DNA of 64,000 nt from Noviherbaspirillum humi (GTDB taxonomy: Bacteria; Pseudomonadota; Gammaproteobacteria; Burkholderiales; Burkholderiaceae_D): positions 96,393 through 160,392 of the forward strand of contig NZ_FZOT01000013.1 of NCBI RefSeq assembly GCF_900188095.1, read 5' to 3'. A program made the position numbers and the translations under genes. The notes beneath the pieces are model-generated. The model was not told the origin of the DNA and made no database searches. It worked only from the letters and a program-made list of their open reading frames with translations. Below are positions 61,302 through 64,000 of this stretch, one piece after another (position 1 is the first letter of the stretch; each line of letters starts with the position of its first letter).

Positions 61302-62480
61302 ATGAAATCATCGAACAACAAGCGGTGGAAATTCGCCATTCTCGGGCTGGCGCTTGCGGCGGCCCTACCCGCATCGGCGCAGATGAAGATCGGACATATC
61401 GGCTCGATGAGCGGCCCGCTGGGCGCCCTCGGACTCGACCAGTACGACGGATTCATGCTGAAGGTGGAGCAGGGCGGCGGCATGCTCGGCGGGCAAAAGG
61501 TCGAGGTCACGCGCGTGGATGACCAGGGCAAGCCGGATGTCGGGCTGCAGGTGGCCAAGGAGCTGCTTGAGCGCGGCAAGGTCAGCGTGGTGGTCGGGAT
61601 CACCGCGTCGAATGTCATCAACGCGGTTTTTCCCTACGTCGTCAAGGAGGAGGTGCCGCTGGTCGGCACCAATGGCGGACCTTCCCCGTTCGCCGGAGAG
61701 AAGTGCTCGCCGTGGTTCGTGTCGACCGCGTTCCAGAACGACGGTCCCCATGAAGCGGCAGGCCAGGAAGCGCAAAACCGGGGCTTCAAGAAAGTGGTCG
61801 TCATCACGCCGAACTACCAGGCCGGCAAGGACGCGGTCGCTGGCTTCAAGCGATTCTACAAAGGGCAGCTCGCCGACGAAGTTTACCCGGCGCTTGGACA
61901 GAGCGACTTTGCGGCGGAGATCACGCAGTTGGCAGCGGCCGCCCCGGATGCGGTCTATGCCTTCCTGCCGGGAGCGATGGGCATCAATTTCATCAAGCAA
62001 TATTCGCAGGCCGGCTTGATGAAGAAATATCCGCTGCTGTCCTCGTTTACGGTCGACGACATCACCATCCCGGCCATCCGCGACGCCGCGGTGGACTCGC
62101 TGGTCAGCTCGCACTGGACCTCGGGCGCGACCAATCCCGAATCGCAGAAGTTCGTCAAGGAATTCGAAGCCAAGTACAAGCGCAAGCCATCCAATTACGC
62201 GGTGCAAGGCTATGACGCGGCCGCGCTGATCGACCAGGCGCTGAAGTCGTCGCCGGCGGCCGCCAAGGACAAGAAGGAGCTGATGAAGGCCATGCGGGCG
62301 GCGAAGCTGGCCTCTCCCCGCGGCGAGCTGACATTCGAGCGGAACGGATTCCCGATCCAGGATTACGGCATCTGGAAGGTGGTCGGGAAAGGGGCGGGCA
62401 ACGTGGGACTGGAGCTGCAGAACGTCGCGCTGAAATCGCACCGCGATGCATATGTGGCGAAATGCGTACCCAAGCAATGA
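61302..62480 (+). CDS. Liv-type ABC transporter periplasmic binding protein
   Basis: A 392-residue LivK-like binding protein with a Sec signal (about 1-26, ALPASAQ). The mature part begins MKIGHIGSMSGPLGALG, and has VVVGITASNVINAVFPYVVKEEVPLVGT. Liv-type systems of Burkholderiales and Rhodopseudomonas often take up aromatic acids. AAGGAGACAACG is its ribosome site. The first permease gene, livH-like, begins at 63887 after the monooxygenase. It is probably the uptake receptor for the pathway substrate. Confidence 0.92.
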   Translation: MKSSNNKRWKFAILGLALAAALPASAQMKIGHIGSMSGPLGALGLDQYDGFMLKVEQGGGMLGGQKVEVTRVDDQGKPDVGLQVAKELLERGKVSVVVGITASNVINAVFPYVVKEEVPLVGTNGGPSPFAGEKCSPWFVSTAFQNDGPHEAAGQEAQNRGFKKVVVITPNYQAGKDAVAGFKRFYKGQLADEVYPALGQSDFAAEITQLAAAAPDAVYAFLPGAMGINFIKQYSQAGLMKKYPLLSSFTVDDITIPAIRDAAVDSLVSSHWTSGATNPESQKFVKEFEAKYKRKPSNYAVQGYDAAALIDQALKSSPAAAKDKKELMKAMRAAKLASPRGELTFERNGFPIQDYGIWKVVGKGAGNVGLELQNVALKSHRDAYVAKCVPKQ

Positions 62481-62591
62481 TTTGAATCGGCGCGCATGCC
62501 GCGCCGGATCGCCCACCGCGCGGAAGGTCGCAGCCCGCCGGTGGCAACGTGATCCGGGGCGGCGAAGGTCGGTTCGAAACTGGAGAGAGAA

Positions 62592-63746
62592 ATGGGACTG
62601 AATATCAAAGTCGTCGGCGCCGGGCCGGCGGGGCTGTATTTTGCCTACCTGATGAAAAAATCGTTTCCCGATTACCGGGTGCGGGTCGTCGAGCAAAACC
62701 CCGCCGACGCCACCTATGGATTCGGCGTGGTGTTCTCGGGCCGCGCGCTCAGTTTCCTGGGGCAGGGGGACGCTGCCGTCATCGAGCGCCTGAAGGCGAA
62801 CATGGAGTCCTGGAGCGACCAGCACATTACCCACAAGGGACAGCGGGTCGTCATCGACGGCAATTCCTTTTCCGCGATCGCCCGCCTGACCATGCTGAAG
62901 GAACTGCAGGCAATCTGCCGCGAGGCCGGCGTAGAACTGTCGTTCGGGCAGCGGGTCGAGCCGGACGGGCTGGAAGCCGACTGCGATGTCCTGGTGGCAG
63001 CGGACGGAGCCAATTCCGCCTTGCGCGACCGCTACGCAGACGAATTCGGGACGCAGACGGTCGAGTTGAAGAACTATTTCGCCTGGTATGGGGTGGAAAC
63101 CCCGTACGACGCGCATACCCTGACCTTCATCGGCAATGAAGGCGGCACCTACTGCGGCCACCACTATCGTTACACGCCGCGCATGAGCACCATGGTCGCG
63201 GAGGTGGATGCGAAGACCTGGAGCACGTCGGGCATGGCGGACATGTCGGACGAGGAGCGCAAGATGCATTTCGAACAGACTTTCCGGGACACCTTGAATG
63301 GAAAGCCGCTGATCAGCAACCGCTCGATGTGGCGGCGCTGGCGCCTGGTCAAGAACGGCAACTGGCGCCACAAGAACATCGTGCTGATCGGAGACGCGCA
63401 ACGCACCGCCCATCCGTCTATCGGCTCCGGCACCCGTCTCGCCATGGAGGATGCGATCGTGCTGTGGCGGGCATTCACCGACAAAGGCACCGATGTCGAG
63501 GCGGCGTTCGGGCAATATGAGTCGGAGCGCCGGCCGGTGCGGGACAAGCTCAATGCCGCCGCGGAAAAAAGCATTGCCTGGTACGAGGATATCGCTGAAA
63601 AAATGGCGCTCTCGCCTTATGAACTGGCGCTCGATTACATGCTCAGGACCGGCCTCATGACGCCGGACCGCCTGGCGCGGGAGTCGCCCCGGTTCATGGC
63701 CAAGCTGGCGGAGGAGGGAACGATTCCGGCGGATACGCACGGGTAA
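62592..63746 (+). CDS. FAD-dependent monooxygenase, salicylyl-CoA 5-hydroxylase (SdgC)-like
   Basis: A 384-residue single-component flavoprotein. FAD motifs: VVGAGPAGLYFAYLMKK (GxGxxG), ADCDVLVAADGANSALRD (DG) and LIGDAQRTAHPSIGSGTRLA (GD). The stretch ATYGFGVVFSGRALSFL after the first strand is shared with SdgC and the N-terminal half of 2-aminobenzoyl-CoA monooxygenase, which hydroxylate aryl-CoA thioesters. It is half the length of those two-domain enzymes and lacks their old-yellow-enzyme-like part. With the aryl-CoA ligase and thioesterase nearby, a CoA-bound substrate is likely. Hydroxylation position is unknown. Confidence 0.85.
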   Translation: MGLNIKVVGAGPAGLYFAYLMKKSFPDYRVRVVEQNPADATYGFGVVFSGRALSFLGQGDAAVIERLKANMESWSDQHITHKGQRVVIDGNSFSAIARLTMLKELQAICREAGVELSFGQRVEPDGLEADCDVLVAADGANSALRDRYADEFGTQTVELKNYFAWYGVETPYDAHTLTFIGNEGGTYCGHHYRYTPRMSTMVAEVDAKTWSTSGMADMSDEERKMHFEQTFRDTLNGKPLISNRSMWRRWRLVKNGNWRHKNIVLIGDAQRTAHPSIGSGTRLAMEDAIVLWRAFTDKGTDVEAAFGQYESERRPVRDKLNAAAEKSIAWYEDIAEKMALSPYELALDYMLRTGLMTPDRLARESPRFMAKLAEEGTIPADTHG

Positions 63747-63886
63747 TCCACGTTCCCTGCCGTCATGTGCCAGGCGCGCCCGCGCCATTCGCCGCGGAAG
63801 CCGCACGGTAGGACGCGGCGCGCACTGGCCGCCGAGCCTTATTGCGGACGGCAGGCACACAAAACAATCTCATCAAGGAGACAGGC

Positions 63887-64000
63887 ATGACCCTGGGTCT
63901 CATCGTTCCGCAGCTGCTGAACGGCCTGCAGTACGGCGTGCTGCTGTTTCTGCTGGCCGCCGGGTTGACGCTGGTGTTCGGCATCATGAGCTTCATCAAC
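63887..64000 (+). CDS. LivH-type ABC permease, N-terminal part (runs off the window)
   Basis: Starts at ATG 63887 after AAGGAG. The 38 visible residues (VPQLLNGLQYGVLLFLLAAG, then LTLVFGIMSFIN) are the first helices of a branched-chain-amino-acid-type ABC permease. It pairs with the binding protein at 61302. The rest of the transporter should follow to the right. Confidence 0.85.
   Translation, partial: MTLGLIVPQLLNGLQYGVLLFLLAAGLTLVFGIMSFIN

Noticed and set aside
61365..63860. 831-codon minus-strand frame across the binding protein and monooxygenase genes
   Set aside because: It covers two well-supported genes on the other strand and has a low-complexity Arg/His-rich translation.

Overview
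The window is GC-rich DNA with dense, short-spaced genes. It carries many LysR regulators, three tripartite-tricarboxylate (Bug-type) periplasmic binding proteins, a TAXI-TRAP transporter and a Liv-type ABC transporter. This combination is typical of a Burkholderiales betaproteobacterium (for example Oxalobacteraceae, Burkholderiaceae or Alcaligenaceae). That assignment is inferred from gene content and is not proven. No rRNA, tRNA, CRISPR array or replication origin was seen.

Layout. (1) 1-13.5 kb is a mixed chromosomal region: the 3' end of a class A beta-lactamase, a GAF-PAS-PAS-GGDEF-EAL protein, the Cho nuclease, a fosmidomycin-resistance-like MFS pump divergent from an AraC regulator, a HipBA toxin-antitoxin pair with a clear operator, Tag glycosylase, a phosphoesterase, and a LysR/EamA pair. 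(2) 13.5-17 kb holds an Xre/RES toxin-antitoxin pair and a chemoreceptor. (3) 17-27 kb is an organic-acid catabolic block: Bug protein, LysR, beta-decarboxylating dehydrogenase, LysR, RraA-type aldolase, FMN alpha-hydroxy-acid dehydrogenase and a TAXI-TRAP transporter. (4) 27-28 kb is a metal-resistance relic: a decayed cation-diffusion-facilitator gene beside an intact cysteine-rich copper-binding protein. (5) 28-39 kb is a sugar-acid block with a UxaA/GarD-type dehydratase and LysR, then GntR, an IlvD/Edd-type dehydratase, a DapA-like lyase, an MhpD-like hydratase and a Bug protein. A MORN-repeat lipoprotein sits between the two halves. (6) 39-44 kb has a TetR regulator with a double operator, divergent from an unusual run of two VOC and three dihydrofolate-reductase-like proteins. 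(7) 44-48.5 kb has a MauG/CCP-like dihaem lipoprotein, a cytochrome c that looks like an FTR1 fusion cut off before its permease, and remnants of an IS3 orfA and of a polysaccharide deacetylase. (8) 48.5-54.7 kb has a Bug protein with an Ldh-type dehydrogenase, a membrane diguanylate cyclase, and a hybrid histidine kinase whose N-terminus looks like a transposase helix-turn-helix. (9) 54.8-64 kb is a TetR-controlled operon running off the right edge: VOC protein, acyl-CoA thioesterase, maleate-isomerase-like protein, a tiny ORF, alpha/beta hydrolase, aryl-acid CoA/AMP ligase, Liv binding protein, a flavin monooxygenase related to salicylyl-CoA 5-hydroxylase, and LivH.

The last region is the best candidate for an undescribed system. 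It reads as a pathway in which an imported aromatic acid is activated to a CoA thioester, hydroxylated by a flavoprotein, released by a thioesterase, and then cleaved and isomerised. The substrate cannot be read from the sequence. The window also holds two compact toxin-antitoxin loci that share an operator word, two well-formed TetR operator sets, and several broken genes that record past insertion and deletion.
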